Below, in pieces: positions 35,636 through 45,038 of a stretch of DNA of 64,000 bases (the stretch's first letter is position 1; every line of letters starts with the position of its first letter). Source of the stretch: Oxalobacteraceae bacterium (GTDB taxonomy: Bacteria > Pseudomonadota > Gammaproteobacteria > Burkholderiales > Burkholderiaceae_D). The DNA is taken from NCBI GenBank assembly GCA_030698225.1, contig JAUYNR010000038.1:1-64000 (forward strand). Reading direction: 5' to 3'. The notes under the pieces were generated by a model. The model saw only the letters and a list, made by a program, of their open reading frames with translations. It did not search any database and was not told the origin of the DNA. Made by a program: the position numbers and the translations under genes.

Positions 35636-38245
35636 TTATTGCGCCAGCAGCATTTCCCGCTCGGTTGCCGCAGCGCTGCCGGCCACATGCATCGCGGGCG
35701 CAGGACGGCTGATATGGTAGCCCTGCGCGTAATCGATGCCCAGCGCGCTGACGGCGGCCAGGATTTCGGCATCCTCGACGAACTCGGCAATGGTCTTGAC
35801 TTTCAGTTCCTTGGCCAGGGTCACGATACTCTTGACGAAAGCCAGGTAGACCTCGTCGTGCAGCATATTGCGGATGAATTCGCCCTCGATCTTGATGTAA
35901 TCGACCGGGAAGCGCTTGATGTACTGGAACGACGAATAGCCGGAGCCGAAATCGTCGATCGCGAAGCTGAATCCCTGCAGCTTGACGTCGAGCACGAACT
36001 TTTCCAGCAGGCTCAGGTTGCTGACGGTTTCGCGTTCGGTAATCTCAAACACGATGCGGCTCGGCGCGATCCCGAATTCCTGCGCCAGCTGGCTCACCCG
36101 CGCGACGAACTCCCCGACGATCAGCGCCTTCGGTGACAGGTTGACGAACAGCATGCCCTGGTAGCCCTGTGCCCGGATCTGGATGAAGGCTTTCTCGATC
36201 AGCTGATAATCCATCTTGTGGGCGATGCCCATGCTCTCGGCCTGTTCGATGAAATCGTTGGCGGCCACGATCTGGTCGCCGAGCTGAATCCGCATCAGCA
36301 GTTCATGGATCACGATCTCGCCGCTGGCAGCGCTGCAGATCGGCTGGAAGTACGGCACGATGTTGCCCTGGTCCAGCGCATTCTGGATCATGATGCTCTT
36401 TTCACCGGCCTGCCGGAACACTTCCGCCATTTCGTCTTCGCTTGGAATCGCGATCGCGTTTTTGCCCGATTTCTTGGCCTTGTACATCATGTTGTCGGCG
36501 ACCAGGAACAGGTCTTTCGGGTTATCGCCGTGATTCGGACTGATCGCGATGCCGATCGAGGTGGTGGCCTTGATCTTGTGGCCGTCCGGCGCTTCCATCG
36601 AAAAATTGCCGAGCAGCTCGGTGATCCGTTGCGCGACCATGTGCGCCTGGGTGTCGGCCGCCTCCGGCAGGATGATGCAGAATTCGTCGCCACCGTAACG
36701 CGCCAGCAAATCGCCGTCCCTGACTGCGCTATGCAGCAACTTGGAGAATGCCTGCAGGAACGCATCGCCCACATGATGGCCAAAGCGGTCGTTGATGGTC
36801 TTGAAGTTATCCAGATCCAGCATCAGCACCGCAAACTGCTGTTTGTGCCGTTTCGCGCGCCCCACCTCGTAGCCGAGCAGTTCCCAGAACATGCGCTGGT
36901 TGTACAGGTCGGTCAGGGGATCGCGAGTCGCGTAGTGTTCCAGGTCCTTGGTGTATTTGTAGATGGCCTTGACCGAGCCCACCAGATTGAGCAGCGTGGT
37001 CAGGATACTGCCGATGACCATATGGCGCACGTTATCCTGCGCCATCATCGACTGCACGCCGATGCCGACAATGCCGCCGATCCTCGGCGTTTCCAGCAGC
37101 AGGGTCTTGGTTTGCAGTTCGATGTCCTCGAGGCTCAGTTCGGGCAGCGCGCCTGCCTCGTCGGCGATGTTGTGGGCGATCTGCACCAGCGTGGAGCCAT
37201 GGAAAAACGGATGATCATGCAACTGCTTGCGCAGGATTTTTTCGAATAGGCCGGTGGTTTCCGCGGACGGTGGATTGCGCCAGAAAATCTCGCATTCATA
37301 GGCCTCTTCCTCGATACGGAAGATCGTCACCAGCGCGTAGGCATCGATGATCTGGTTGATGTCGAGCAGCAGCGTCTTGATGAACTGGCGCCAGTCGCGC
37401 ACCACATTCGACGTGATGATGAATTTCTCCAGCAGCCTGATCTCGAATTCAAGCACGCCCTTGTCGACCGCAACCCCTTTTATTTTTTCCATCAGCAAGG
37501 TGACATTGTCGAATGTCTGGTTGAATTCCTCGAACCCGAAATCGACCTTGCTGATATCGAGCTGGTCAAAATCCTTGATCCCATTGAATGCATCGACCTT
37601 GCTGCGAAACAGGTCGACCGAACGCTTGAGTTTCCTGGCCACAAAGGCGGTCAGGGCTGCGGCCAGTATCAATACCAGCAAGCCCAGGATCAGGAACAGC
37701 GCGACATAATAGATGCGTACGGTGGCGGTGACTGTCGGCAGCTTATGCGCAATGGCGATGACGCCCAGCACCTCGCCGGTTTTTGCATTGATGTGGCATT
37801 GCAGGCAGGCTTGTTGGGCGGCAACCGGATACAGGTAGCGCAGATGGCCGCCGGTCTTGAGCGCGGCCTGCTTGCCGTTGGCCATCGCCTGCCGGATGTC
37901 GGCAGGCAGCGGCGCTTGCTGCCAGCGGCCGTAGCGGGCTTCCACTACCGTGCTCGGATAGACGTCGATCCGGTCCAGTGTGCTGGAAAAGGCGCTGATG
38001 TTGTCGGCCGCAAGTTCATCGATCTGCTGGTGCGAGCCGCCCTTGCGCAACACTTGATAGATGGTATTGAAGTTTTGCTGCGCGATTTCCGCCGAGGTCT
38101 CCAGGCTGCGCTCTTCCAGCAGTCTTTCGTACAGCAGCGAGGACGCCAGAGTCGCACCGAGAAAGACCAGCGCGGCGACACCGACAGTGGCGATGAATAC
38201 AAAGCCCCTGAGCGTCTTGTGCAAACCGAAAGCATATTTGTACAT
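35636..38245 (-). CDS. Membrane GGDEF-EAL protein with a haem c-type sensor domain
   Basis: An 869-residue inner-membrane protein. Between helices at about 14-36 and 177-203 lies a periplasmic region resembling Tll0287-like (DUF3365) domains. It carries CLQCH near residue 148, a CxxCH covalent haem c motif. After a cytoplasmic GAF-like region come GGDEF (YGGDEFC near 518) and a phosphodiesterase domain with ELLMRI (a normal EAL variant) near 648. It may tune c-di-GMP in response to redox state or a gas ligand. Whether it is a cyclase, a phosphodiesterase or both is unknown. No strong ribosome site precedes the ATG. Confidence 0.9.
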   Translation of the reverse strand: MYKYAFGLHKTLRGFVFIATVGVAALVFLGATLASSLLYERLLEERSLETSAEIAQQNFNTIYQVLRKGGSHQQIDELAADNISAFSSTLDRIDVYPSTVVEARYGRWQQAPLPADIRQAMANGKQAALKTGGHLRYLYPVAAQQACLQCHINAKTGEVLGVIAIAHKLPTVTATVRIYYVALFLILGLLVLILAAALTAFVARKLKRSVDLFRSKVDAFNGIKDFDQLDISKVDFGFEEFNQTFDNVTLLMEKIKGVAVDKGVLEFEIRLLEKFIITSNVVRDWRQFIKTLLLDINQIIDAYALVTIFRIEEEAYECEIFWRNPPSAETTGLFEKILRKQLHDHPFFHGSTLVQIAHNIADEAGALPELSLEDIELQTKTLLLETPRIGGIVGIGVQSMMAQDNVRHMVIGSILTTLLNLVGSVKAIYKYTKDLEHYATRDPLTDLYNQRMFWELLGYEVGRAKRHKQQFAVLMLDLDNFKTINDRFGHHVGDAFLQAFSKLLHSAVRDGDLLARYGGDEFCIILPEAADTQAHMVAQRITELLGNFSMEAPDGHKIKATTSIGIAISPNHGDNPKDLFLVADNMMYKAKKSGKNAIAIPSEDEMAEVFRQAGEKSIMIQNALDQGNIVPYFQPICSAASGEIVIHELLMRIQLGDQIVAANDFIEQAESMGIAHKMDYQLIEKAFIQIRAQGYQGMLFVNLSPKALIVGEFVARVSQLAQEFGIAPSRIVFEITERETVSNLSLLEKFVLDVKLQGFSFAIDDFGSGYSSFQYIKRFPVDYIKIEGEFIRNMLHDEVYLAFVKSIVTLAKELKVKTIAEFVEDAEILAAVSALGIDYAQGYHISRPAPAMHVAGSAAATEREMLLAQ

Positions 38246-38692
38246 ACTGGGCAGGTCCGGAGTGTCTGGCTGATGGTTGCAAAAAATAAGCGTGTGCTAC
38301 GGCTAGCCGGTTCCACTTCAAGCGCGAACGCAACGTGCATGCTTGACCTGGAAACGGCGTTGTTCATGTGATAGATACCAGCTCGCGAGCCGGGGCAACA
38401 TGAATTTCCGAGCTGATTATATAAAAGATTTCCCATAAAAAACTTAATCTATCGAAAGTTTGCCCTGAATTTGACGCAATCGACGGGCTCAGGGATGCAT
38501 ATACGCGATGCCGGACCGATACCGCGATCTGACGGGCCGCCCGGCGCAGATTAAAACAGTGCGCCGAAACAAACCGGCCTGCAAATATACCCTATTACAG
38601 TATATTTACAGGCCATTTATTTATTTGCGGAAACAACACCATTTTAAGGCATACTCCTGGTATGCGAGCTGCTGCCGAGCGAGTTCATGAAA
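38246..38692. other. Intergenic region of 447 bp between corA and the GGDEF-EAL gene
   Basis: No gene with convincing codon structure was found. The part next to 38245 should contain the promoter of the GGDEF-EAL gene (minus strand), with AT-rich stretches around 38410-38450. The part near 38588-38658 is copy 8 of the dispersed element. Confidence 0.6.
38588..38658 (+). repeat. Dispersed 70-bp intergenic element, copy 8 by conservation
   Basis: GTAT (38601), TGCGG (38627) and GCATACTCC (38650) are exact and at the shared spacing. The left ATAC (38588) is displaced by one base. It lies just downstream of the corA stop, antisense to the flanking genes. Confidence 0.8.
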
Positions 38693-39658
38693 TCACCTGA
38701 GCCAGCCGCGGCGCCTGAAATACCAGAATGGCGTAACCGCGGAAGCCAGCATCAGCGCCAGCGAAAACGGGTAGCCGAGACTCCAGTCGAGTTCCGGCAA
38801 TAGCTTGAAGTTCATGCCGTAAATGCTGGCGATCAGGGTCGGCGGCAGGAAGGCGACGCTGGCGACCGAGAATATCTTGATAATCTTGTTCTGGTTGATG
38901 TTGATCAGACCGACGGTGGCATCCATCAGGAAGTTGATCTTGTCGAACAGGAAAGAAGTATGACCGTCCAGCGATTCGATGTCGCGCAAGATCTGGCGCG
39001 ATTCCTCGAACTGGTCGGCATTGAGCAGGCGGCCGCGCATCAGGAAACTGACCGCGCGCCGGGTGTCCATCATGTTGCGCCGGATCCGTCCGTTCAAATC
39101 TTCCTCTTGCGCGATCGCGTTCAGCGTGGCAGCCGCATCCTGATCGGTAAAGTCCTTTTGCAGCACGCGCCGGCTGACGTCTTCCAGATTCAGGTAAATC
39201 CCTTCCAGCGCATCGGCACAATATTCGGCGTCGGTCGCGAACAGGTCGAGCAGCACATCCTTGAAATCCTCGATCGAACCGGGACGCGAGCGGGCGCGCA
39301 TGCGCACCAGCCGAAACACCGGCAAATCCTCGTTATGGACCGAAAACAGCATGCTCTTGGTCAGGATGAAGGCCACCGTGATGCTGCGCGACGGTCCCTC
39401 CTCCTCCTCGACCAGGAAATCGGTACGCAGATGCAGATCGCCGTTTTCCGCATCGTAATAACGGGCCGAGGCCTCGATATCCTTGACCTCGTCCTCGCCC
39501 GGTAAGGTGACCTGATAGATGCTCTTGATCCACTCTCGCTCTGCATCGTTGGTGTCGGTCAGGTCAACCCATACCGGCTCGATACTGGCCAGATCGTCGC
39601 GCGAGTCGATATACACCTGATTGAGCCGGCCATTTCGCAAAACGAATGCATTAATCAT
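38693..39658 (-). CDS. corA: CorA family magnesium/cobalt transporter
   Basis: A 321-residue protein. A large cytoplasmic N-terminal domain is followed by two C-terminal membrane helices. The signature YGMNF sits just after the first helix (IFSVASVAFLPPTLIASI), forming the ion-selective pore mouth of the pentamer. The start at 39658 is preferred because GGGAG lies 6 bp upstream; the frame extends to 39670. A short GC hairpin lies in the leader (39675-39691). Confidence 0.94.
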   Translation of the reverse strand: MINAFVLRNGRLNQVYIDSRDDLASIEPVWVDLTDTNDAEREWIKSIYQVTLPGEDEVKDIEASARYYDAENGDLHLRTDFLVEEEEGPSRSITVAFILTKSMLFSVHNEDLPVFRLVRMRARSRPGSIEDFKDVLLDLFATDAEYCADALEGIYLNLEDVSRRVLQKDFTDQDAAATLNAIAQEEDLNGRIRRNMMDTRRAVSFLMRGRLLNADQFEESRQILRDIESLDGHTSFLFDKINFLMDATVGLININQNKIIKIFSVASVAFLPPTLIASIYGMNFKLLPELDWSLGYPFSLALMLASAVTPFWYFRRRGWLR

Positions 39659-39674
39659 AAATTCTCCCATTCAT

Positions 39675-39691
39675 GCCGCGGTACCCGCGGC
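39675..39691. promoter_or_regulatory. Perfect hairpin in the corA leader
   Basis: GCCGCG and CGCGGC flank a GTACC loop, 16 bp upstream of the corA start codon and immediately before its Shine-Dalgarno sequence. It could affect translation or serve as an operator. No T-tract is present. Confidence 0.35.
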
Positions 39692-39908
39692 ACTCTCGCA
39701 CCGGTGTGCGCAATGCATGTTTTTGCCAAATCGAAAATGGTGTGATCAGGCGTGCTGCGCAGCGCCGCCCGCAGCCCGCAAATGGAAGCCGAATCCGACT
39801 ATAAGTAAGCGGGGTGACGGCCTGATGACAAGCCTGGCCGCGCAGCGTGCATAACCCGCAGGCTGAAAACAGCGCAAGTGTACTTTCATCGATACCGGCA
39901 AGCAAGCG

Positions 39909-40322
39909 TCAACGCGCTGGTTGCGACGCTGTCGGCGGCCGTTCCGGGAAACCGTCCCCGAAACGCACCGCAGCCGCTGCCTCGGGCGGCGCTTTGGGTG
40001 CTTCAAGTCCTTGCGTCAGATGCAGATCGACTGCCTTGCTGCCGGATTTTTTGACGTCGCAATCGATATTCGAATACAGCACCGTACCGTCCACCGTGCA
40101 GCGCCGCACCGCCGCCGGCGGCGCGTCAACGGCAGCACCCGCCGCCCGTTGCAGCAGGCCCGCCGCAGCACCGGCCTGCCTTGCGCGCGACCAGATCTCG
40201 GCCGGCAGATTGCGCTCAAAGCGCAGTGAGAACAAGGCAACCATCGCAGCCACGGCCAACAGCGCCATCAGGACCGCGCACCACAGCAGGCTAAGACCGC
40301 GTTGCCGCTTCAAACAGTACAT
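39909..40322 (-). CDS. Small membrane-anchored DUF4124-like protein
   Basis: A 137-residue protein. One N-terminal helix (about residues 8-30: GLSLLWCAVLMALLAVAAMV) is followed by an exported domain with RCTVDGTVLYSNIDC, which resembles the CxxxDGxxxYSxxxC core of DUF4124. The tail is Pro/Ala-rich. Function unknown. Its ATG overlaps the mtgA stop (TGATG), so it is translationally coupled to mtgA and the start at 40322 is well supported. The longer frame upstream is only mtgA read in another frame. Confidence 0.7.
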   Translation of the reverse strand: MYCLKRQRGLSLLWCAVLMALLAVAAMVALFSLRFERNLPAEIWSRARQAGAAAGLLQRAAGAAVDAPPAAVRRCTVDGTVLYSNIDCDVKKSGSKAVDLHLTQGLEAPKAPPEAAAAVRFGDGFPERPPTASQPAR

Positions 40323-41017
40323 CAAGGCAACTCCGCCGAACCTAGCCGGCGCAAAATCAGGCCGGTGCGGCGCGCCAGATAGGCGGAACCGCGATGGCTG
40401 TCGTAGTAGCGCGGATTCGGCAGCATCGCTGCCAGCCTGGCGGCCTGCCTGGCGCTCAGATTGGCGGCCGAAGTGCGGTAGTAATGACGGGCTCCGGCTT
40501 CGGCTCCGAACACGCCATTGCCCCATTCGACCACGTTCAGATAAATCTCGAAAATGCGTTCCTTGCTCATCCAGAATTCCAGCATGTAGGCGATGGCCAG
40601 TTCCTGCGCCTTGCGGAAATAGCTGCGGCTGCCCGACAGGAACAGGTTCTTCGCCAGTTGCTGGGTGATGGTCGAGCCGCCGGCCACCACCCGGCCCTTG
40701 CGGATGTTTTTCTCGTAGGCTTTTTCCAGCGCATCCCAATCGACGCCCTGATGTTCGGAAAACAGCGCATCCTCGGAGGCGATGATCGCGCGCTTGAGAT
40801 TTTTCGAAATCCGCGCGTACGGCACCCATTGCTGCTTGATGACAGCGGCCGGCTTTTTCTCCTGCAGCTGCGCCAGTTGCGCCTGCATGAAGCTGGTGGG
40901 CCCGGGGTTGAACACGACCCACAGTCCGATTTGGGCAAAATAATACATCTGCAGCAGCAGGATCAGCAGCACCGGTGCCAGTACCAGCCACCACAGGAAT
41001 TTGCGCGGTTTCTTCAT
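40322..41017 (-). CDS. mtgA: Monofunctional biosynthetic peptidoglycan transglycosylase
   Basis: A 231-residue inner-membrane glycosyltransferase of family GT51 that polymerises lipid II into glycan strands. An N-terminal helix (about 8-28) is followed by [17 protein letters not shown] with the catalytic Glu (about residue 77), [15 protein letters not shown], and [15 protein letters not shown]. It lacks a transpeptidase domain, as expected. It follows aroE by 6 bp. Confidence 0.95.
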   Translation of the reverse strand: MKKPRKFLWWLVLAPVLLILLLQMYYFAQIGLWVVFNPGPTSFMQAQLAQLQEKKPAAVIKQQWVPYARISKNLKRAIIASEDALFSEHQGVDWDALEKAYEKNIRKGRVVAGGSTITQQLAKNLFLSGSRSYFRKAQELAIAYMLEFWMSKERIFEIYLNVVEWGNGVFGAEAGARHYYRTSAANLSARQAARLAAMLPNPRYYDSHRGSAYLARRTGLILRRLGSAELP

Positions 41018-41023
41018 GCCGCT

Positions 41024-41839
41024 TCAGGCCCGCAGTTGCGCCAGCACATCAGCGGTGGCCGGCCGCACCCCGCGCCACAGCAGAAACGATTCCGCCGCCT
41101 GCTCGACCAGCATGCCCAGGCCGTCGCGCACGCGGGCGCCGTGCTGCGCGGCAAAGCGCATGAACACGGTCGGCTCCTTACTGTGCATCATGTACATCAT
41201 GTCGTAGGCAAAACCGGCGCGGCCGAACACGCTCGGCGCTATCGGCGGCAAGGCAGCCGACAGGCTGGCCGCGGTGGCATTGATGACGATGTCGAACGAC
41301 CCCGCCACAGCGGCAAAATCGCGCGCCAGAATCGGCCCCTCCGCAGCAAACTGCTGCGCCAGCGCCACCGCCTTGGCGGCAGTGCGATTGGCAATCACCA
41401 GCTCGCCCGGAGCCTGCTGCAACAGCGGCAGAATCACGCCGCGGGCGGCGCCGCCGGCACCCAGCAGCAGGATGCGCCGGCCGGCCAGCGCCACGCCGGC
41501 ATTGCAGACGATATCGGCCACCAGCCCGACGCCGTCGGTGTTGTCACCGAAAATGGTGTCGCCGTCGAACTTCAGCGTATTCACCGCGCCGGCCGCTTGC
41601 GCGCGCGCACTCAGGCGGGTCGCCAGCGCGAACGCTTCGAGCTTGAACGGCACCGTCACGTTCGCGCCCTTGCCGCCGGCGGCGATGAAGGCCGCCACGG
41701 TTTGAGCGAAACCGTCCAGCGGCGCCAGCAAGCGCCGGTAGTCGATGTCCTGCCCGGTTTGTGCGGCGAAGCGGGCATGGATCTCGGGCGATCTGCTGTG
41801 TGCGATCGGGTTGCCGATGACGGCGTAAATATCGGTCAT
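41024..41839 (-). CDS. aroE: Shikimate dehydrogenase (NADP+)
   Basis: A 271-residue enzyme that reduces 3-dehydroshikimate to shikimate. Shikimate-binding residues are in NPIAHSRSP; the catalytic Lys in [10 protein letters not shown] and Asp in NTDGVGLV are present. The NADP fold has [13 protein letters not shown] and NRT. The start at 41839 is fixed by the conserved [12 protein letters not shown]; the frame runs further upstream into tonB. It lies 5 bp after the TonB gene. Confidence 0.95.
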   Translation of the reverse strand: MTDIYAVIGNPIAHSRSPEIHARFAAQTGQDIDYRRLLAPLDGFAQTVAAFIAAGGKGANVTVPFKLEAFALATRLSARAQAAGAVNTLKFDGDTIFGDNTDGVGLVADIVCNAGVALAGRRILLLGAGGAARGVILPLLQQAPGELVIANRTAAKAVALAQQFAAEGPILARDFAAVAGSFDIVINATAASLSAALPPIAPSVFGRAGFAYDMMYMMHSKEPTVFMRFAAQHGARVRDGLGMLVEQAAESFLLWRGVRPATADVLAQLRA

Positions 41840-41844
41840 GAGGT

Positions 41845-42768
41845 TTAATTGGCTGGTGCGGTGAGCACGGTTTCGAGCGCTTCTTCGCGGGTGAATTTGA
41901 AACGGGTGATGACTTCCCACAAGTCATCCTTGCCGACGCTGCGCATGTTCTCCGGGAAGCGGCCGAACGGCGCGGAACGCCGGACAATCGCCAGCGCGGC
42001 GCGGTCGAGCTCGGGGTTGCCGGAACTGCGCTCGATGCGCGGCCCGCCATCGCGCTCGAAAATGCTGCCATCCTGGAACACCGGGATCGAGACGATCAGC
42101 TCGCCATACAGCTTGCGGCCGTCTTTCTGCGGGAAATTCAGCGTGCCGAGCTTTTCGATGCGCTCCTGCAGCGCCTTGTAATACATCGCATAACCGACTG
42201 CGCGCGTGCTCGGCGTGATCTGGGTGCGCTTCGGACGCTTGTTATAGTCTTCGATATTCTTGGAAATTTCCGCTTCCATGCGCGCAATCGCCTTCGCGCT
42301 GTCAAGCAGGTCGACGCCCTGCGGCTGCGGCGGCGCCTCCTGCGGCTTGCCCTTGTCCTTTTGCGCCGGCACCACGAATGCGCTGTCCTTCTGCTGCAAC
42401 TGCTCCATCAATTTCTTTTGCTGCGTTTCCAGCGCGACCTGCTTGCGCCTGGCCTCCTTGATGCTCTGGCCGTCCTCGGTCTTGCGCAAATCCGGCAACG
42501 GCGATTTGGCGCGCCCAAAGTCGGCATTGCCGCCGCCATCGAGGTTCGCTTGCGCCAGCGCCTCGGCCTTCAGCGGCGCCTTGTCGTGGCGGGCATTGAC
42601 CAGGATCACTTCCAGGCCAGGGTCGGCCGGCGCAAAGCGCAGCGCTTGCGGCGCGGCAAAATGCACGGTCAGCAACGCGCCATGCGCCAGCACCGAAATG
42701 GCGATGGCGAACGAGAACGGGGTCAATTTATCGAAGAACTTCACAAATATCGGAGCAGGCAGTGGCAA
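41845..42768 (-). CDS. TonB-family energy transducer
   Basis: A 307-residue protein. A single N-terminal membrane helix ([20 protein letters not shown]) is followed by a long charged, Gln/Lys-rich periplasmic spacer and a TonB C-terminal domain (about 220-300, with [17 protein letters not shown]). It probably couples the proton gradient to outer-membrane receptors or to envelope integrity. The frame opens with TTG at 42768 after an in-frame stop; GTG at 42744 is an alternative. It sits in the conserved rnb-tonB-aroE-mtgA cluster. No exbBD is nearby. Confidence 0.85.
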   Translation of the reverse strand: MPLPAPIFVKFFDKLTPFSFAIAISVLAHGALLTVHFAAPQALRFAPADPGLEVILVNARHDKAPLKAEALAQANLDGGGNADFGRAKSPLPDLRKTEDGQSIKEARRKQVALETQQKKLMEQLQQKDSAFVVPAQKDKGKPQEAPPQPQGVDLLDSAKAIARMEAEISKNIEDYNKRPKRTQITPSTRAVGYAMYYKALQERIEKLGTLNFPQKDGRKLYGELIVSIPVFQDGSIFERDGGPRIERSSGNPELDRAALAIVRRSAPFGRFPENMRSVGKDDLWEVITRFKFTREEALETVLTAPAN

Positions 42769-42836
42769 GGTGTTGGGATTTTACGGCAAACGCCGAGCCC
42801 GCGGCGGCTGAAGCCGCGCGGGCATCATAGTCTGCC

Positions 42837-44885
42837 TCATTCGGCCAGCGCGTCCTGATCCGGCGCCGGCCCGGCTTCGGGCTCGGCCTTGACGGCAGCC
42901 GCTTCCTCGCCGCTGGCAACATCGGTTTCGGCCTCGGTGTCGCTCAGTTCGTCTTGCGCTTGCGCCACGGTGTCTGCGCTCGGCGCGGCGAGCACTTCCA
43001 GCAGGCGCGCCTCCACCGACAGGTCGACCTCGTCCCAGCCGATCAGATCGAGCCGGACTTGCGCGCCGCGCGCCAGCGGCGGCGTGCCGGACAACCGGAT
43101 CACCAGCGGAATCTCGACCAGCCGGAAAATCTCGTCCTTCAGGACCACCGCTTCGACCTGCCTGGCATTTTCCTGCGCCAGCCAGCGCAGGCACCAGTAG
43201 CGCTCCATGTTCGACTGGAACTCGCCGTAGGCCGCATAGGCGGCGTCAAACGCGGAGACGATCGCGAACAGGTTGGCGTCGCGCTGCTTGAACGGCGCGG
43301 CCATCGGCGCGGTGACGCCATGCTGGACGCAGGCCAGGATCTGCCACTGGTTGACCAGATCGGTATACCGGCGCAGCGGCGAAGTGCTCCACGCATACTG
43401 GTCGACGCCCAGCCCCTGATGCGGCGCCGCGTGCGTGACCATGCGCACCTGCATCTTGGCGGCCCAGCCATTGCCGGAACCGCCGCCCTGGGCGCGGTAA
43501 ATGCCCGGCACCACGTGCTCGTGCATCAGCTTGCCCCAGCTGCTGTTGGCGAAGATCATCAGCTCGGCGACGATCTTGTCGAGCGGCGCGCCGCGCTTGC
43601 GGCGCACCACGCTGACCACATCGTCCTCGACGTAAAAGTTGAAATCGACCCGGTTGGTTTGCTCCGGCTTCAGGCCGAAGCTCTCGCGTTTGGCCATGCG
43701 GCCCTGTTCCAGCACTTGCGCCCATTGCCACAGCAGCGCCAGCTCGGCCTTGTGCGGATAGTCGCCTGCGCCGCTGGCCAGGGTTGCTTCGGTGACCAGC
43801 GCATCGAGCTCGTTATGGCGCAGGTTCGATGCCATCGGCACCGCTTCGACCCGGGTCTCGGTCGCCACCACCGACCAGTTGGCAGTATCGACGGTGGCAT
43901 ACAGCGACAATGCCGGCCGGGTCTGGCCGGCGCCCAGCGTGAAAGCCTGGACCAGTTCGTCCGGCAGCATCGTGATCTTGTCGCCCGGCATGTAGACGGT
44001 CGACATGCGCTGGCGCGCGATCGCATCGATCGCATCTTCCGGCCGGATCCCCAGGCCCGGCGCGGCGATGTGGATGCCGATCCGGACCCGGCCGTCGGCC
44101 AGGGTTTGCAGCGAAAACGCATCGTCGATTTCGGTGGTGGTGACGTCGTCGATCGAGAATGCCTGCACCTCGGCCACCGGCAGCTGCGGCATCGGCGGCA
44201 CTTCCAGCGGCGCGAAGCCGGTGCCTTTGGGGAAATTCTCCAGCAGGAATTTTCCCATGTGCAATTCCTTGGCCGACTTGACGCCGCCGCAGGCCAGCAT
44301 CAGGCGCGCTGCGCTGGTATGCAAGTCGGCGCAGGCGGCGTCCAGCGCCTTGTATTCGAGCGAATTCTTGTCCGGCTTGAACAGCAGCTGGCGCACCAGC
44401 GGCTGCAGCGCGTCCGGCAGCCGGCCGGCTTTCAGTTGCTCGACGTACTCTGCCTGCAGCAAGCCTTGCAGGCGCTTTTTCTCGATGCCGGCCTGGGCCG
44501 CTTGCAGCGATGCCTGCGGCGCCGCCTTGTAGCGGCCCTTGCCCTTCTTGTAGAAATAGATCGGCGCCGCGTGCAGTTTCATCAGCAGGCCGGCCGCCTC
44601 GCCCGGCCTGGGCGCATGGCCGAAATATTCGGCCCCCAGGTCGGCAAAACCGAACTCGTCCTGGCCCGCGACCTCCCACAGGAAATCCAGCTCCAGCTGG
44701 TCGGCCGCCAGTTGCGCTTCGGTCAGCAATTCGGCCGCAGTCGGCGACTCGAACTGCAGCAGCACATCCTTGGCCCGCACCTTCGACCGTTTGCCGCTGG
44801 GCAATTCGACCTGATACGATTCGCCAGTATGAGAAAGTACGTGACCGGCCTTGAAATCGCCGGATTCTTCGAAAAATAGATTCAT
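42837..44885 (-). CDS. rnb: RNase II family 3'-5' exoribonuclease
   Basis: A 682-residue protein of the RNB family. The N-terminus is a small beta domain (DFKAGHVLSHTGESYQVELP). The catalytic RNB domain has SIDDVTTTEIDDAFSL (about residues 246-261), where the second acidic position is Glu instead of the usual Asp. Further motifs include ALSLYATVDTANW and STSPLRRYTDLVNQW. A C-terminal S1-like region ends in an acidic, disordered tail of about 45 residues. It degrades unstructured RNA processively. Betaproteobacterial members are often annotated VacB/RNase II; the exact subtype is uncertain. Confidence 0.9.
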   Translation of the reverse strand: MNLFFEESGDFKAGHVLSHTGESYQVELPSGKRSKVRAKDVLLQFESPTAAELLTEAQLAADQLELDFLWEVAGQDEFGFADLGAEYFGHAPRPGEAAGLLMKLHAAPIYFYKKGKGRYKAAPQASLQAAQAGIEKKRLQGLLQAEYVEQLKAGRLPDALQPLVRQLLFKPDKNSLEYKALDAACADLHTSAARLMLACGGVKSAKELHMGKFLLENFPKGTGFAPLEVPPMPQLPVAEVQAFSIDDVTTTEIDDAFSLQTLADGRVRIGIHIAAPGLGIRPEDAIDAIARQRMSTVYMPGDKITMLPDELVQAFTLGAGQTRPALSLYATVDTANWSVVATETRVEAVPMASNLRHNELDALVTEATLASGAGDYPHKAELALLWQWAQVLEQGRMAKRESFGLKPEQTNRVDFNFYVEDDVVSVVRRKRGAPLDKIVAELMIFANSSWGKLMHEHVVPGIYRAQGGGSGNGWAAKMQVRMVTHAAPHQGLGVDQYAWSTSPLRRYTDLVNQWQILACVQHGVTAPMAAPFKQRDANLFAIVSAFDAAYAAYGEFQSNMERYWCLRWLAQENARQVEAVVLKDEIFRLVEIPLVIRLSGTPPLARGAQVRLDLIGWDEVDLSVEARLLEVLAAPSADTVAQAQDELSDTEAETDVASGEEAAAVKAEPEAGPAPDQDALAE

Positions 44886-44963
44886 GAATCGCTTTATGGA
44901 TAAATGCTGATGGGATTCTGACCAAAACCGGCAGCAGTCGTGCGCCGGTTTTATCTTAAATAA

Positions 44964-45033
44964 ATACTAATCTCTGTATTTTTAATGTCGCACATTATAT
45001 ATGCGGAAAAGCATGGTTTTTACAGCATACTCC
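44964..45033 (+). repeat. Dispersed 70-bp intergenic element, copy 5
   Basis: ATAC (44964), GTAT (44976), TGCGG (45002) and GCATACTCC (45025): every block is exact and at the shared spacing, making this a good reference copy. It ends 6 bp from the ubiC stop, between ubiC and rnb, antisense to both. Confidence 0.85.
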
Positions 45034-45038
45034 CACGA

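Noticed and set aside
39909-40994. A 361-codon frame covering the mtgA region
   Set aside because: Its first two thirds are mtgA read in another frame; only the last 137 codons, from the ATG at 40322, look like a real protein.
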